Counted from the stretch's first letter, positions 1-11,889 are shown. The stretch is 64,000 nt of DNA from Chaenocephalus aceratus (GCA_023974075.1 CM043789.1:41685025-41749024), one strand, 5' to 3'. Notes: a model not told the origin generated them from the letters alone. Program-made: numbers and translations.

Positions 1-918
1 TGAGAGATATCGGCCGCGTCTGCTTTTAACCTCTGCTAACTGAGCGTATACGTGACAAGCCCCGGTGTGGCTGGAGCTGCTCTGTTGATGAATTCATAAT
101 GTTTCCCCCCAAAAAGCTCCATCCAGAATAAAATTGCCTTGAGAACAACTAAGTCTGGTTTTGAAATGGACTTTTATCAATGCAAGTGAGCAGTGCTGTG
201 AGTGGTCCAATCGGGTTACCTTAACAGCGATGGGATAATAAATACGATCTGTTATTATACCATTTATTTTAGAAGATGTATTGTACCAAAGTCCCATATT
301 GTCTTCACGCTGTTTGCAGCTGCTCAAGATACATGTATATCTTCTTTCTGCTGGGCTACAGGGTTGCAGACAAGTGAAGGACGGCAGTCATTTCAACGAT
401 ACTTCTATGTGCCAGCCAGCAGGCGTACTTTATTCAAACTGAATGCATGGAGAATTGTCTCGTTAGAATAGGCTTTACTTTCATTAAGCTTTCACAGAAA
501 AAGCAACAACAACCCCTGACACAGAGCATGTGGCTGCATCAACAATCACTCATCAAAGTGTGTGTGGCTTTGGAAGATAGTTTTGCGTATTGGTGAGGCT
601 CTACAAATTGCATATTGTCGAACACTTCAAAGGTCAAGTTATGCATAACCACGATAATGCCAACTCATAAGTAATGGCCGTGTTACATGGTCATTATCCA
701 CAGCTGTCCCCCAATTGTTTTGGTGAGACTGTCTCAAATGATAATGAGTCTAGACACATCAACGTGTACTTAAAACTGTTATTGTTATTATTGTAGACTG
801 CTGTATTCAGGATATCATTAAGAAACACGGATCCGTTTTGTATTCAATGTGACAACAAAGGGGTACCTCATTGTATTGCAGTTAATCATCATAAGATCTT
901 TAGGGAGTACCACTTCAT
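1..918. other. unassigned sequence
   Basis: No gene, RNA or repeat could be recognised. Base composition is AT-moderate, and short open frames here have no domain-like features or splice-site context. It ends at the tail of the L2 element that follows. Confidence 0.5.
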
Positions 919-1735
919 ACATTACATTACATGACATTGCATTTAGCTGATGCTTTTATCCAAAGCGACTTACAATAAGTGCGTTCGACCAACAAAATAC
1001 AAACTTGAAGAAAACAGAATCATAAAGTACATCAGGCTTCATAGAGCTAAACATTTCAAGTGCTACTCAACTGGCTTTAGATAAGCCAGTCCTTTATTAG
1101 TATATAAGTGCTTTGTTCTAATTCTATCGCTCGAAGTGGAGTCGAAAGAGATGAGTTTTCAGTCTGGAAGGTGTGTAAGCTTTCTGCGGTCCTGATGTCA
1201 ATGGGAGCTCATTCCACCATCTTGGAGCCAGGATAGCAAACCCACGTGTTTTTGCTGATGGGAACTTGGGTCCCCCTCGCAGCGAGGGTGCAGCGAGTCG
1301 TTTGGTTGATGCAGAGCGTAGAGCACGCGCTGGGGTGTACGGTTTAGCCATGTCCTGGATGTAGGAAGGGCCAGATCCATTCGCAGCATGGTACGCAAGT
1401 ACCATTGTCTTGAAGTGGATTCTAGCAGTTACCGGAAGCCAGTGGAGGGAGCGGAGGAGCGGCGTGGTGTGGGAACATGTAGGAAGGTTGAAGACCAGAC
1501 GAGCCGCTGCATTCTGGATGAGCTGCAGAGGTCGGATGGCACATGCAGGTAGACCAGCCAGGAGGGAGTTGCAGTAGTCTAGGCGTGAGGTGACGAGAGC
1601 CTGGACCAGAACCTGCGTGGCTTTCTGGGTCAGCTGGGGACGCATCCTCCTGATGTTGTAAAGCGTGTATCTGCAGCAACGGGTTGTAGCAGCGATGTTT
1701 GCAGTGAACAATCTACTACATACAATCTTTTGACT
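919..1735 (-). mobile_element. L2-type LINE, 5'-truncated 3' end
   Basis: Read on the minus strand, this is the last part of an L2/CR1-group reverse transcriptase ORF followed by a short 3' UTR. The UTR ends in the fish L2 tail (taagtcgctttggataaaag form, here at about 940-985), then a simple CATTA-rich tail at 919-935. The element is truncated on its 5' side near 1735. Retention of the 3' end is typical of target-primed reverse transcription. The tail matches the 3' ends of the SINEs at 27.2 and 54.1 kb. Confidence 0.85.
1124..1711 (-). pseudogene. L2 LINE ORF2 C-terminal fragment
   Basis: An open frame of about 195 residues corresponds to the region after the polymerase core in L2-type ORF2. 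Visible hallmarks are a SRLDYCNSLLAGLP block near residue 42, an IQNAAARL block near residue 65, LLRSLHWLPV near residue 87, and a terminal RWWNELP block that stands for the usual LWNxLP. The catalytic YxDD domain and the endonuclease are absent, so this is a dead 5'-truncated copy. Its frame is still intact, which suggests fairly recent insertion. No upstream start codon is meaningful, because the frame simply enters from the truncation point. Confidence 0.85.
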
Positions 1736-1796
1736 AAGTTAATCAACAGCTGCAGCATAACTGTGGAAAGAAAAGTGTTGATGAGAATGTTCTCAT

Positions 1797-2104
1797 CTAC
1801 TGAAGCCTTCCGAGTAAATCGCCAGAACGCCGACACCTCCTCATCTCCACCGCTCCCATGTTTTCTTTTGTGTTGCCATAAGTTAGTCTCTCTGCGTTTC
1901 TGCGCTGGGCTAATGCTAATGCTAATGCTAATGCGAGGATAATAAAATCCGCTCGAAAGTCCCTGCTCTCTAGCAGGGACTTTCGAGGGGGTAAAAAGGT
2001 TCGCATGAACTACTTTTAGTACCGGCTCTTTTTGGTGTGAACGCGATCATGAACTAAGTTCGCATGAACCTTTGTGGGAAAAGTACCGCAGTGTGAACGC
2101 GCCT
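1797..2104 (+). mobile_element. Harbinger-like MITE, right-end fragment
   Basis: This segment is closely similar to 41684-42066, the right part of the larger element at 40979. Shared features are the ctactgaagccttccgagta segment, a run of GCTAAT triplets and a GTGTGAA..GCGCCT terminus. The left end is missing. A perfect 16-bp stem with a 4-nt loop lies at 1952-1987. The copy lacks about 90 bp that the other copy has after ataataaaat. Confidence 0.7.
1952..1987. repeat. perfect hairpin in Harbinger fragment
   Basis: Arms 1952-1967 and 1972-1987 (CTCGAAAGTCCCTGCT and its complement) are perfectly complementary around the loop CTCT. The other family copy has only half of this (agcagggact near 41941), so the palindrome belongs to the transposon family and is unlikely to be a terminator. 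Confidence 0.8.
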
Positions 2105-3079
2105 ATTGACACAGCTTTCTCCTCAACGACCCTCACTTGACCTTATATCAAAACACTCAAATCTCAAAACCTCAGATTAAGCATTCATGGATCAAGAAAA
2201 AAACTATTTGTGGGTTCAAGGAAGGCCAACCACATCTCCTTTATGGTCCCACATCTACACCCAACTGTGGTGTGTAGGATATGTGTGCAATCAGAAACAG
2301 TTGCAGAGTAATGACACCGTGAACACCACCGCTGAGTGACAAAAAAGGTCAACGTGATTAAGGACGAGGGAAGTGTCCCTGTGTGCAGCAGCTCTGAATA
2401 GAGTTGTGTGCTTACAGGCAGGCGTGCATGTGTGGGTGTCTTTCTGTCTCATTGCACAAGTTAATACCACTTATCTCAGACCTTGCACACTCTTACCGGC
2501 TTTTCTTCTCTCCTGCAGGGCTTGCCCAGCGAGCCCGAAATGTTTTTTGGCTCAGGAGAGGAAATACGTGGATGAGTAAAAAGGAGGAAGACATGGCGCC
2601 GTGACTAGAGGAAAGACAAAGGTGGAGAACTGACTGTCACAACATGACATATTCACCAAGGTGCTTCAAAGACAATTTCAAAGGGCTTTGAATTCTTGCA
2701 GACGACTTGTATTGGCTCCTATCTCCATGTCGGAGAGGGCAGGCTGCTCTTTAGTTTGCTTGTTTTTGAGGTTAGAGAGACAGGAGGCGTCGGCGCGGGA
2801 GAGAGCCTATCGATTAACGTTTCTGATTCTCCCATAAGGAAGCCAGCTCCCAACCCAGCTGGGATAAAAGCACATCAGCCATGGGAACGATCCATTCTTT
2901 AAGGTTTATCCCAGCAATTGCGACGCACCTCACAGCAGCAGCGCCCAACATGGAGCTCTGAAGAATCCAAAGAAAGAGAATAAAAGAGTAAAACTGCAGC
3001 TGTCTGATTCCCGATAACCTCCATATTGGATTTCTTTGTTTAAAGGGGAAATGAATCATTCCTGATCCTATGCTGGACA
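2105..3079. other. unassigned sequence
   Basis: Nothing recognisable. Open frames at 2373-2604 and 2696-2902 lack domain motifs. A pyrimidine-rich stretch ending in CTCCTGCAG near 2517 resembles a splice acceptor, but no matching donor or coding bias supports an exon. Confidence 0.45.
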
Positions 3080-3938
3080 CAGTGGTTCTCAAATGGGGGT
3101 ACGCGGACCCCTAGGGGTACGTTGGAGTACTGCAGGGGGTACGTGAGATTTATTTTATGTTAATGAAAATAAAAACATAATTAATGCATTTAAACAAACT
3201 ACTAATAGTAGATTAACTACTTTATTCAAAGGTTTACAGTAACTCTGGATAATACAATGGGAAAAACAAACGGGGTGCTCTCTTTTCCTCTCCCTCTCCT
3301 GACAGCCCGTCAGTCTCGTGCAGCTCGCTGAACCTGTAATAAGTGACCCGACAGAAAAGAATACACATATGTATAACTAGTTTAGCTAGTTCCAGAGTAG
3401 ATGAACTAGCTAAGTGTGTTCGGTCTAACTCTTAGTGTGTTTTGATCGGCTCAACGGTCCGTCACAGCGGCGGAGCTGTGATCATGCAGAGCTGCGTGTT
3501 CTCCGTCAGCAGCAGCTGATCTGATCCCTCTCTCGCATCCGGTTATACTTCACTCGCGTGTATATCCAAATCTATCAGATCTAGCTAGTTAATGATATGA
3601 CTGCCTGCTTATCAAAGGACACCTAAACAATAAGCGTTGCGTGGCAACGGTTTGTTTCCGCAAAGTATAGTGCAGCATTATGCATATGTTTATAGGAATG
3701 GTCAAAATCCCATGCTCATAAAATGCTCATATATTTTTTTCTCTTCGTTCCCCACGGCCCAAAATAAATTAATAAATATACCAATTTTAGGAAAAGTAAA
3801 GAAGTTTGAGCAGTGTGGGTTTTATATTAACAGAGTTACACATATTTCAAAACACGAAGTGTAATAACTGCAGTTTGCCTCCCTGTCAGAATGACAAATG
3901 TTTCATTACATTGTAAGTACAACTTATTAAAAAGATCA

Positions 3939-4746
3939 GTGCTGTAGCGACGCGTCGACTTCAAAATATCGTCGACGACATATTTCCGCGTTGATGCGTT
4001 GCTACACACACGTGGGTCACCCACAGCAACACGCAGTTCTAGCTGTGGTGGCTACCATTAGCAGCTAGCATTTGCTCTCCGATTTTTAGATACAAATGGA
4101 ATTATGGATTATAAATTCAATCGTTTTTTGTACACATAGACGTTAAAAACCTATGGATTAACCGATTCAGCCGCGTTTTTTCTCATTTTAATGCCATTGA
4201 ACACGTCTTTTGATCAGATTGACAGCTACGGTGAGACGATCTCCCCTAGAAGCTCTGTAAAGGTACGTGTTGTGATGACTGTATTTGCTTCCCCTGTCGC
4301 GAGTCCGGATCACTCAGTGATGATACTATATACCTAAATAATCTGTGGAACCTCAGCTTTAATCGGATATCTTGTATGTGCAGCTACGATGAGTAATAAG
4401 GGTACTTTTATCTTGAGTTCTGTGCCAAAGTCCGTTAGCATTTTTCGCTAAGGGGTCATTTAGATGCTTCTTATGAGACTTGTGTTTTGTTTTGGTAAAC
4501 ATGGTTTGTATCGTCAGTTAGCTGAGATTATTCCCGTTAATCTGGTATAACACATTAATAGGTTCTTAAATATTAAGATCCCCTGAGACACAGTATCGTA
4601 AAAAAATATTGTTTACATTACGTTTTTTTTACATTACGTTTTTTATGAATTGAACAACAGAAAAATAATCGTTAGATTAGTCGACTAATCGAACAAATAA
4701 TCGCCCGATTAATCGTTTTCAAAATAATCGTTTCCCCCCAGCACTG
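3939..4746. mobile_element. hAT-like element with cgacg/atcg-rich ends
   Basis: The left end CAGTGCTGTAGCGACG and right end CCCCCAGCACTG form short inverted termini. The subterminal parts are rich in GTCGACGAC and ATTAGTCGACTAATCG motifs, as in known fish hAT derivatives. No 8-bp TSD can be seen (left aaaaagat, right ttgtttta). The interior 4030-4601 is homologous to the TTAA element at 59497-61004. Confidence 0.5.
4030..4601. mobile_element. piece of TTAA element (family C) inside a hAT
   Basis: It shares long stretches with 59985-60985, including GTGGCTACCATTAGCAGCTA and ATGAGACTTGTGTTTTGTTT, in the same orientation. It matches 13925-15000 in the opposite orientation. Both terminal TTAA ends are missing. 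It breaks off at GAGACACAG near 4594. The surviving site ggggtcatttagatgc shows the empty target of the Harbinger at 60089. Confidence 0.7.
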
Positions 4747-4957
4747 TTGTTTTAATAAATCAGACACTGATGGTGCAGCGCTGTGCTGTACCTCTTTATA
4801 TAGGAATGTTTTCCCAAACAAATAGTTTTTGCGCTGATCAGGGGGTACGTGGCTGAATTTCTTTTTCAAAGAGGACCGCTGCTCTACAAGATAGAGGGCA
4901 GCATTTAACATCTTCCACTTGGCCTAACTTTACAGGAATCAGTTTACAAAAATGGAC

Positions 4958-5180
4958 ATATTGTGCTCATTCTCACCCTCTGTCTGAGACCAGAACCAAG
5001 TCTGCTCTGATTGGTTAGCTGGCCTCTCATGTGTTGGAGCGCTAGCCCATAGAAGCGCGAGTGTTACATAGTGATGTCATTATGTTCTGGAAATAAACAA
5101 AGGAGTCCAATGAAGGCTTTTCAGTGCTTTATGTTAGGGGGAAATAAAGAACTGTTTTGAAAACATTGAACTAACTCTTT
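4958..5180 (+). mobile_element. fragment of TTAA MITE family A
   Basis: The sequence from CTCACCCTCTGTCTGAGACC through ATTGGTTAGCTGGC and GTTGGAGCGCTAGCC to aaacaaagga matches 58775-58970. Both TTAA termini are absent. The segment 5190-5484 after it shows nothing recognisable. Confidence 0.65.
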
Positions 5181-5488
5181 AGAGCCAGGTTTGAGAAGAA
5201 TGTTTCACATGGCAGGAAACAACGAGGCTGTGCGTGAACCTATATATACAGTCTATGGCGTGAACATGTAAAACACATGGAAACGGTCAGACAAATCACA
5301 TGGTAGGGTAATGTTGAATTTTATTTGAATAAGGAAATAACAGAATAATGCATTTCCGCAAGGTATGATGGTAATACATTAACACAACTTACATCTCAAA
5401 TTAAACAATACATATTTAAAAAATAGAAGAAATAAGAAACTTTCTTTAGGATTTTTTAATTAGTTTTGAAGGAGATCGGTTCTTTTAA

Positions 5489-6301
5489 AGGTCCCATGTC
5501 ATGCTTTTCCGGTTATTACCCGTCCCCTTGTGTTATGAAGGTTGTTCTGCATGTAAACGGTCTGTGAGTCACAAACCCTCAAAGTACACCCTGTAGCGAG
5601 TAAAACTCTAACACAGCCTCCCCGAAACGCCTCGTTGGAGATTTCTCATTTTCCATCGTTTGCTTCCTGGGTACTCTGACGTGGGAACACCCAGAGGCCA
5701 CGCCCTCTGCCAGCCTTTCACGAAACAAAGCTTCCCAAACCTTTCAGCGACTCATGCCGGATGTGTACAGCGTAGGGACTGAAGAACGATGCTGTTCTAC
5801 TTTGTTTGGACCAGCGGGAGATTCGGGTACACAACCTGTAAGTATTGTTGTTTGTGTATTTATGATGTTTAAAACAAACAAGGCATCTACCCCGACGGGC
5901 TACTACGTTGGGATGGTGGAGAAATGCTCTCCGCAGACCCATTCTCACAGCGTTATAAACCTTTTCTTACTCGATATCAAGCCACACTTATTGTTTTACT
6001 TCGGCTGTGAGTGTTTGTGTGCTCAGGATGAGTTTCACTTGTTCTTGCTGTATCGCCGACACGGAAACCTGTCTGCTCCTCACAACATCCCGACCAATCA
6101 GAGCACACTGGGCTCACAGGGGGGGGGGGGGGGGGCAGGAGCTCCAACAAGCCGTTTAGGACAGAGAGTGAATACACATGCTATACAGAGATGCTGGATG
6201 AGAAACCAATGTGAGTTTGAAAAATTGTACAGTATAAATATATTCTAGTAGACCTCAACAATAGAATTATGATCAGTAGAAATGGCCATGACATGGGACC
6301 T
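5489..6301. mobile_element. TTAA-target (piggyBac-like) MITE with intact ends
   Basis: The left end AGGTCCCATGTCATG at 5489 is mirrored by CATGACATGGGACCT ending at 6301. Each is flanked by TTAA (5485-5488 and 6302-6305), the piggyBac target duplication. The interior has no transposase. The 164-codon open frame at 5754-6248 is fortuitous. A run of 17 G lies at 6119-6135. Confidence 0.85.
6119..6135 (+). repeat. G17 homopolymer
   Basis: Seventeen consecutive G residues inside the TTAA MITE. The length may be inexact because homopolymers are a common sequencing error. Confidence 0.8.
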
Positions 6302-6413
6302 TTAACAATTCTTTGGTTTCAGACAATCTTTATGAATGTATTGATCTTTTTAACTTGTGGTCTTTTCATGATTGTAATAAAAGATGGATTTATTCTTACT
6401 TCAGGCTAGCATG

Positions 6414-7161
6414 CATAGGCGGCGCGTGAGGCTCAGGTTTGGGAAGGCTAAATAACTTATTTTACCTGACGCTGCCCGCCTCCGACCTCCGGTGTCTATA
6501 GAAAAGAGATCAACTCAGTGTGCGGAGTTTAAATCTCTCAAGTCATATTACAGGATAAAGGAAATACAGTTTAAACTGCCGTATGCAGAGAACACGCCGA
6601 CGTGTCGCACTTATCATTCATATTACATCATCAATCAGATCATCGATCATATAATATCATAATATATCATATATTTCCTTATCTGAGTCAGCTGAGCCGT
6701 ATCTGGCCGTGCAACACTTACAGTGTCACAGACTGTATGCAGAAGTATTATTTTAAGCAACACATTATGTTGACGAAACACTCGAGTCAAATGTAATTAA
6801 AGTCAGATCCACTCGTGTCTTAGATGGGGCAGTGATATCATAAAACTATACGCTTTCAAACACTCGGTAGGCCTAGTTATTGTTTAACCAGTTCTGTATT
6901 CACCTTGCAGGTGCAACTCTGTGGCTTGTATCCTGGATACGTCGTAGGACCGCTTAGCGAGATCTCGTTTGTTAGTTTGTTGTTAGTTAGTTTGTTACTC
7001 AAACATATACAGGGTATGTTGAACTGGCTTCGTAGTACAGGGCAAGCGCTAATGTCAAAGACACAGACATTATACATTATATTTGTATTTTACCAGGATG
7101 CAGTGACACAAATATTTGGGAAGGCTTAGCCTTCCCTAGCCTACAGCACCCGCCGCCCCTG
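6414..7161. mobile_element. non-autonomous hAT, perfect 8-bp TSD
   Basis: The inverted ends CATAGGCGGCGCGTG and CAGGGGCGGCGGGTG (right end read inward) are flanked by the identical 8-mer CTAGCATG at 6406-6413 and 7162-7169. This is the hAT signature. No transposase domain remains, and the short interior frames are not conserved-looking. It is a deletion derivative of 748 bp. Confidence 0.88.
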
Positions 7162-7190
7162 CTAGCATGTATAACCATAATAATACTAAC

Positions 7191-7194
<4 letters not shown>

Positions 7195-7224
<30 letters not shown>
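7195..7224 (+). repeat. (TA)n microsatellite
   Basis: About 15 TA dinucleotides. A minus-strand open frame reading IYIYIY through it is an artefact of the repeat. Confidence 0.9.
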
Positions 7225-7227
<3 letters not shown>

Positions 7228-9118
7228 CAAATTGTTTGACAAAACAGTCCAGACTAGACGATGTTCTAAAGGATGAATAATAAATTGTTTTTTTACCTGT
7301 GGTCTTGGTTTGAAAAGTGTACTCAAGGCCAGGTCTCCAATTATTAATACAATAGAAGTCGAAATATAAGAGTTCACTCTCATAATCCACCGTTAGCTTT
7401 TCCAATTCTTTCACATAATTGAAAATGATATTTGGTTTTGACTGTTATCAGTCATTGTGTTTCAAGCTGGGCCTTTTGATTCTCAATCAAGCCATTCAAA
7501 GGAAAGAAGTGATGGATTTTCAGAAAGTCCCTCACGAATTTGACAATCACAGATGAAAAGAAAGTAACACAGTTGGGTAAAACTTCATCAATGTGATTGA
7601 CAGAATCCACCAGAAACATTTCTCTGTGTACTTAATAAAATAACGGGATAATATAACCTGCTTTGAGCTCCTCAGTAAACACAAAGGCGATATTTTGTAA
7701 AGCTGCCATTTTTGGAACCATAAGCCTTTCACAGAAAAGCAGGATTTGTCACTTCCTGTTTTCATCACCGCTCACGCTGACAATAAAACCCTCTGAATGT
7801 TCTGAGCCGTTAACCAGAAGACAAACAAACTGGACGGCCTCGTAGATAAAGAAGAAACTCCTGAAGAGACACTTTTCGGTGCTCTTGAGTGGGAGCTCGG
7901 TGTGGCGGCTGCATCCGTTAGCCGACATGCTAACGAGGGCTACACATCCTCTGGAAAGATGCCCTCTCCCTGAATGCTGGAGACGACCACAGGGGAAGTG
8001 AACTGTCTCGTATTGTCCCAGATGGACTCATTATCCGAATAATAACTCACACATCTTTTTCAATTTCTTACACACACACACTTGCTCTCTCGTGAACACA
8101 TCAAACAAAAGACGGTACGGCGAGGGCATTTCAAGAAGAACGTTTTTGTTCATGATTTAAGATGGTGCCGATGTTCTCCAACCGGTTGATTGCCATTTCC
8201 AGCAGAATCTTTGACAACTTCAGACACACACCGGGACGATCGGCGAAAAAACGGTCCAAGGTTTCAAATCCCGGAGGCCAGTTTCTTCTTCTTTATGTAC
8301 CTTAGCTAAATCAAAGTGGGTTTATTCGTATTGAAAGCTTTACTCAGCAGTCAGTGGCTCGCCGCTGACCTTCACTTGGCAGGCGCGCCATTGGACGGCG
8401 TGTTCTGAAGACTCAAAGAATGCACACTTTCACACACACTCTTAAACATCCTGTACACACACACTTAATGGAAATGAGCGACGCAGGGGGGAAGCGGTAC
8501 GGCTGCACATAACGGTCACTGTTATTGTGATTGGTGACAGCTTGGCTGCAGTCGAGAAACGCCGTGTGTGTGAATCAAGGAGGCTTAATGTTTGTGTGTG
8601 TTATTGTGCGGAGCAGAATAGAGCACGCTGATCAACACAACAGTCCCTCTTTTGGCCCCCGCAAACACCGGGGACTCGGGCACAATTAAAAGAAGCCAGC
8701 TGCAATTATTAGCCGCCTCTGCTCCTTCTCTCTGCCGTGTCTCCCTCCTCCTCCCGTTGCCTTTCCTTTTAAAACAGAGATAAAGACGAGCCTCCAATGA
8801 CTATAATCGTGGGCCTCGCTTCTTTCCCAAAAGGAAACATTACAGACGGAAGAAAAGGAGGGAGGATGTTAGTCATCAGACTTGGAGCAAAAGAAAATAG
8901 CCTGTTTGTGTTATTGTGTATAATGTAAGTATGTTAATGGCGTGTGGATTAGAGTGGGTGGGCATGCATGTGTGGGCCTCAGTGGTGGTCGAATTAAATG
9001 TTCCCAATTAGAAAGATAAAAGTATTTCTTCCAACTTATACAGGAGGCGAGCTACAACCCCAACATGCCGATGTCTTTTTCTGGCAATAATCAAATAGAT
9101 AGGAGAGATGGGGACTAA
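7225..9118. other. unassigned, apparently single-copy stretch
   Basis: About 1.9 kb with no repeat match inside the window and no recognisable coding potential. Short CA-rich patches occur near 8070 and 8430. It is one of the few stretches here that could hold conserved non-coding elements, but that cannot be judged from one genome. Confidence 0.45.
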
Positions 9119-9430
9119 ATCAAATCAAAATGTATTATAGACCCAAATCACAAGAAATGCCTCAAAGGGCAAAGCAAACAAAAGCAAAGACAAAAACTAA
9201 ATACAAACGTCATAGCATAACAATTATAAAAACATTATACAACATTACATATCAACATACGTAATGCCATGTGATAAAAGCATGCGACTGAAGTGATGGA
9301 AATGTTGAACGGAAACTAGGTGATGGAAATTAGTTTACAAGGAAGACAGATGCGAAGAGATGGGTTTGCTTTTAAAGGAGTCAACGGAAATAGCTTGGCG
9401 GATCGGAAATGGAAGACGATTCCAAAGGAG
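9119..9430 (-). mobile_element. LINE remnant, ORF2 C-terminus plus 3' tail
   Basis: On the minus strand, around 9350-9440, one frame reads APLLWNRLP followed by DSFKSK. This is the conserved C-terminal block of L2/Rex1-group ORF2. It is followed by a 3' UTR and a tail reading GAGGCATTTCTTGTGATTTG at about 9146-9165, a common fish LINE tail form. The frame is broken and short. The 5' part is lost. Confidence 0.65.
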
Positions 9431-9690
9431 AGGCGCTCGAAATGACCCATTGTTGTGAAGTTCCATTAAAGTCCCGTTGGCCCGAAAACCCAATTTCTTC
9501 AGATAGAACATTGTCCTGAAAACAAACAGCCATCATTCCGAAGACTCTCTGCCCGTAACGTTTGGTCAAATCATCAGACCTTACTGGTCTTAATTTTGTT
9601 CCTACTAGGGCGAAGCACTGACCCGCCCTACTTTCCCTCATTGCCTTAACCCTTTATCCCAAACCCGTGACATCACCATTTCAGCCATTT

Positions 9691-9784
9691 TATTATATGG
9701 CTCTGAATGTCTTTCATTTTTGTAAAGCACTTTGAATTGCCTTGTGTTGAGAGGTGCGACATAAATAAACGTGCCTTGCCTCAC
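9691..9784 (+). mobile_element. LINE 3' tail fragment
   Basis: TGTAAAGCACTTTGAATTGC followed by ATAAATAAACGTGCCTTGCC is a familiar 3' terminal sequence of teleost LINEs. The reverse-orientation counterpart lies at 42268-42345. Only the last 90 bases or so remain. The piece 9431-9690 between the two LINE fragments is not recognisable. Confidence 0.6.
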
Positions 9785-9927
9785 TTGAAGTGGCGTGAGT
9801 AAAGATAACAGAAGGGACACATGACTGTCATATCAAATGATAAAAACTGTTCTAAATATAAGTAGTATCCTGTATTAAAATGGTTACTTAATGTTAGTTA
9901 AAAGACGAGTTGGTCATGGGTTATAAG

Positions 9928-10951
9928 CAGTGTTGTGCTAGTTACTGAAAACCAGTAACTAGTTACCATTACTAGTTACTTCATTTCAAAAGTAACTCAG
10001 TTACTTTACTGATTACTTACACCAAAAAGTAATGCGTTACTTTGAAAAGTAACGTTTTAGTTACTTAAAAAATGGCTCCCATTATATTGATGCCCTTATA
10101 GCCTTCATTTCAGTTCTGTTATTGCATTGGAGAATAATACAATCTGTTGATCAACTTGACATGCATTATATGCAATCTGGATAGCATCGATATTAGCTGG
10201 CTTTACATTTTTGTATATTCTTTCTCCAGGTAGTTGGAAAAAGTTTTCCGTCCCATATGCCGTGTGCCGCCCGGACATGCTATCATGCTAACTAGCTCCC
10301 TGAAAGCGGGTGACTCCACTGTAGCAATAGCCTGCATGTGTTCTACAACATACCGTGCAATGGCTTTATGGACTTTCCCCTGGCTAGCAGTCCCTTGGTT
10401 AAAATCCAGCCGCTGTTGCTGAGGTGCAGGTGGAGGTGGAGTGGCGTCGGCTGAGTCTCTGTGGTCTTAGCTCCTAGCTTCGTCCCAGCATGTTGTTTCT
10501 GCAGATGTTTTAAGAGATGTGAATGACTGCTTTGGGCAGGAGATAGGCTCTTTGACCCGCCAGGACACAACTTACATTTAACTAAAACGTTCTTTTCTTT
10601 GTGCTCGACAAAAGTGAAATAGTGAGAATATCTCCAGGTGGAGAAACTAGACTTGAGCTCCGCCGCCGCCATGACAGTCTTGTTAGTAAACAACACAAAC
10701 ACGCCCACAGCCCGTCTCCGCATGTGACACAGGAAGTATTTAAGTACATTTACTCAAGTACTTAAGTACAGTTCTCATCTCTGTTCGCCTGGCTGTTGAC
10801 TATATAAAAAAACTAACGCAGTAACGCACCATGTAGTAACGGTAACTGAGTTACTGAATTTAAAAAGTAATGCGTTAGAGTACTAGTTACTGCAAAAGAT
10901 AACGGCGTTACAGTAACGCGTTACTTTGTAACGCCGTTAGTTCCAACACTG
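9928..10951. mobile_element. hAT deletion derivative with BED exon, perfect TSD
   Basis: Termini CAGTGTTGTGCTAGTTACTG and CAGTGTTGGAACTAACGGCG (read inward) are flanked by the identical 8-mer GTTATAAG at 9920-9927 and 10952-10959. Subterminal regions are packed with GTAACGCGTTAC-like repeats, possible transposase binding sites. The interior keeps one open BED-finger exon and lacks the catalytic DDE region and the dimerisation domain. A 50-bp scrap of another hAT end (aagtatttaagtacatttac to catctctg) sits at 10732-10783. Confidence 0.88.
10343..10672 (-). pseudogene. BED zinc-finger N-terminal fragment of hAT transposase
   Basis: I chose the ATG at 10672 because it opens MAAAELKS in a good context (gtcATGG). 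The longer frame from 10723 adds only sequence without domain features. About 110 residues follow. A tryptophan-bearing STWRYSHYF segment near residue 12 leads to KCKLCPGG (Cys-x2-Cys near residues 31-34), then HLLKHLQKQH, giving the C2H2 BED pattern. The BED domain is the DNA-binding head of hAT transposases. Here the frame stops at 10343 without any catalytic domain, so only the DNA-binding part could be made. It lies wholly inside a transposon with intact ends, so it is not a host ZBED gene. Expression is unknown. Confidence 0.75.
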
Positions 10952-11017
10952 GTTATAAGTACACAAAATCTTCAAAGTAACTAACTAAAGCTGTCGAATA
11001 AAGTGGAGTAACAAGTC

Positions 11018-11142
<125 letters not shown>

Positions 11143-11262
11143 GTGTTTCCTTAGAGGGTGGGTGTTCCTAATTGTAGCTGGCGGCCTGCAGCTCTGTCGA
11201 TCTCACACTGTTTAAAGGAAGCTTATCTTGAACTCCAGCTTAGATATACCACAGACTCACTT

Positions 11263-11272
11263 CACACACACG

Positions 11273-11315
<43 letters not shown>

Positions 11316-11326
11316 ACACACACACC
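11263..11326 (+). repeat. (CA)n microsatellite
   Basis: About 64 bp of CA repeats with CGCACG and TA interruptions. Confidence 0.9.
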
Positions 11327-11889
11327 TACAGCTAGACTTCCAACCACGAAGACAGCAGCAGAAGAAGAGGAGGCAGACAGTGGAAGCAGGGCAGGTCACT
11401 GATGCGTGGACAACGCCAGGCCAAGATGTCATGAAAGAAATGAAGTGCGATTCCAGACATAAGACTTTGAAAAAAAGCAGCAAAAGGAACAGCGCGGGGG
11501 GGGGAGTCAAACCCCCACGAAGGAGCCCTGACTCCCCGCTCTCCCTTCCTGACTCCCACCCTCCCCTCTTGCTCAGTTCTCCTCTCTTTAACATGCTGTG
11601 TCTCTGTCCTAGCTTCACCCAGATTAACCCTCTCCTCCTCTTCCAGCCTCCTCTTTGCTCTCAGTCCTCCCCCTTCATCCACTTCTTGACCCATCCCTCT
11701 CCCGATTTATTTTCAGATGCTGTCACCCTGGAAAGCATTCAGGACGGCTTATGCTCTGCTGCCTAATGCGAGTCTTCAGCGGATGAGAATGTGTTGACTG
11801 CGCCGTAAAGCGTTTGCATGGCTCTTGATCTCAGAGTGACTCCTGACTGCAGAGGCTGACAAATATTAAAAGCTGAACACATAACTAAC
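11327..11889. other. unassigned, purine/pyrimidine-biased
   Basis: A purine-rich block (11345-11390), a G run near 11497 and a long pyrimidine-rich block (11540-11710) make long open frames in several phases. No frame shows a domain or codon preference. Low-complexity skew is the simplest explanation. Confidence 0.5.

Larger units (their letters stand above)
3080..4876. mobile_element. hAT-type (Charlie-like) element with nested insertions
   Basis: It starts with CAGTGGTTCTCAAATGGGGG, a typical vertebrate hAT/Charlie-like terminus, followed by GGGGTACG blocks. GGGGGTACGTGGCTGA returns near 4841, and a decayed GACCGCTG end falls at about 4876. The flanking 8-mers do not match, so the right end is eroded or mis-placed. 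The middle is occupied by the element at 3939-4746. Confidence 0.55.

Noticed and set aside
2500..2580. Possible coding exon after CTCCTGCAG
   Set aside because: A plausible acceptor is present, but no donor, no recognisable peptide and no other exon nearby.
5754..6248. 164-codon plus-strand frame as a gene
   Set aside because: It lies inside a non-autonomous TTAA MITE and runs through a G17 tract. No domain is present.
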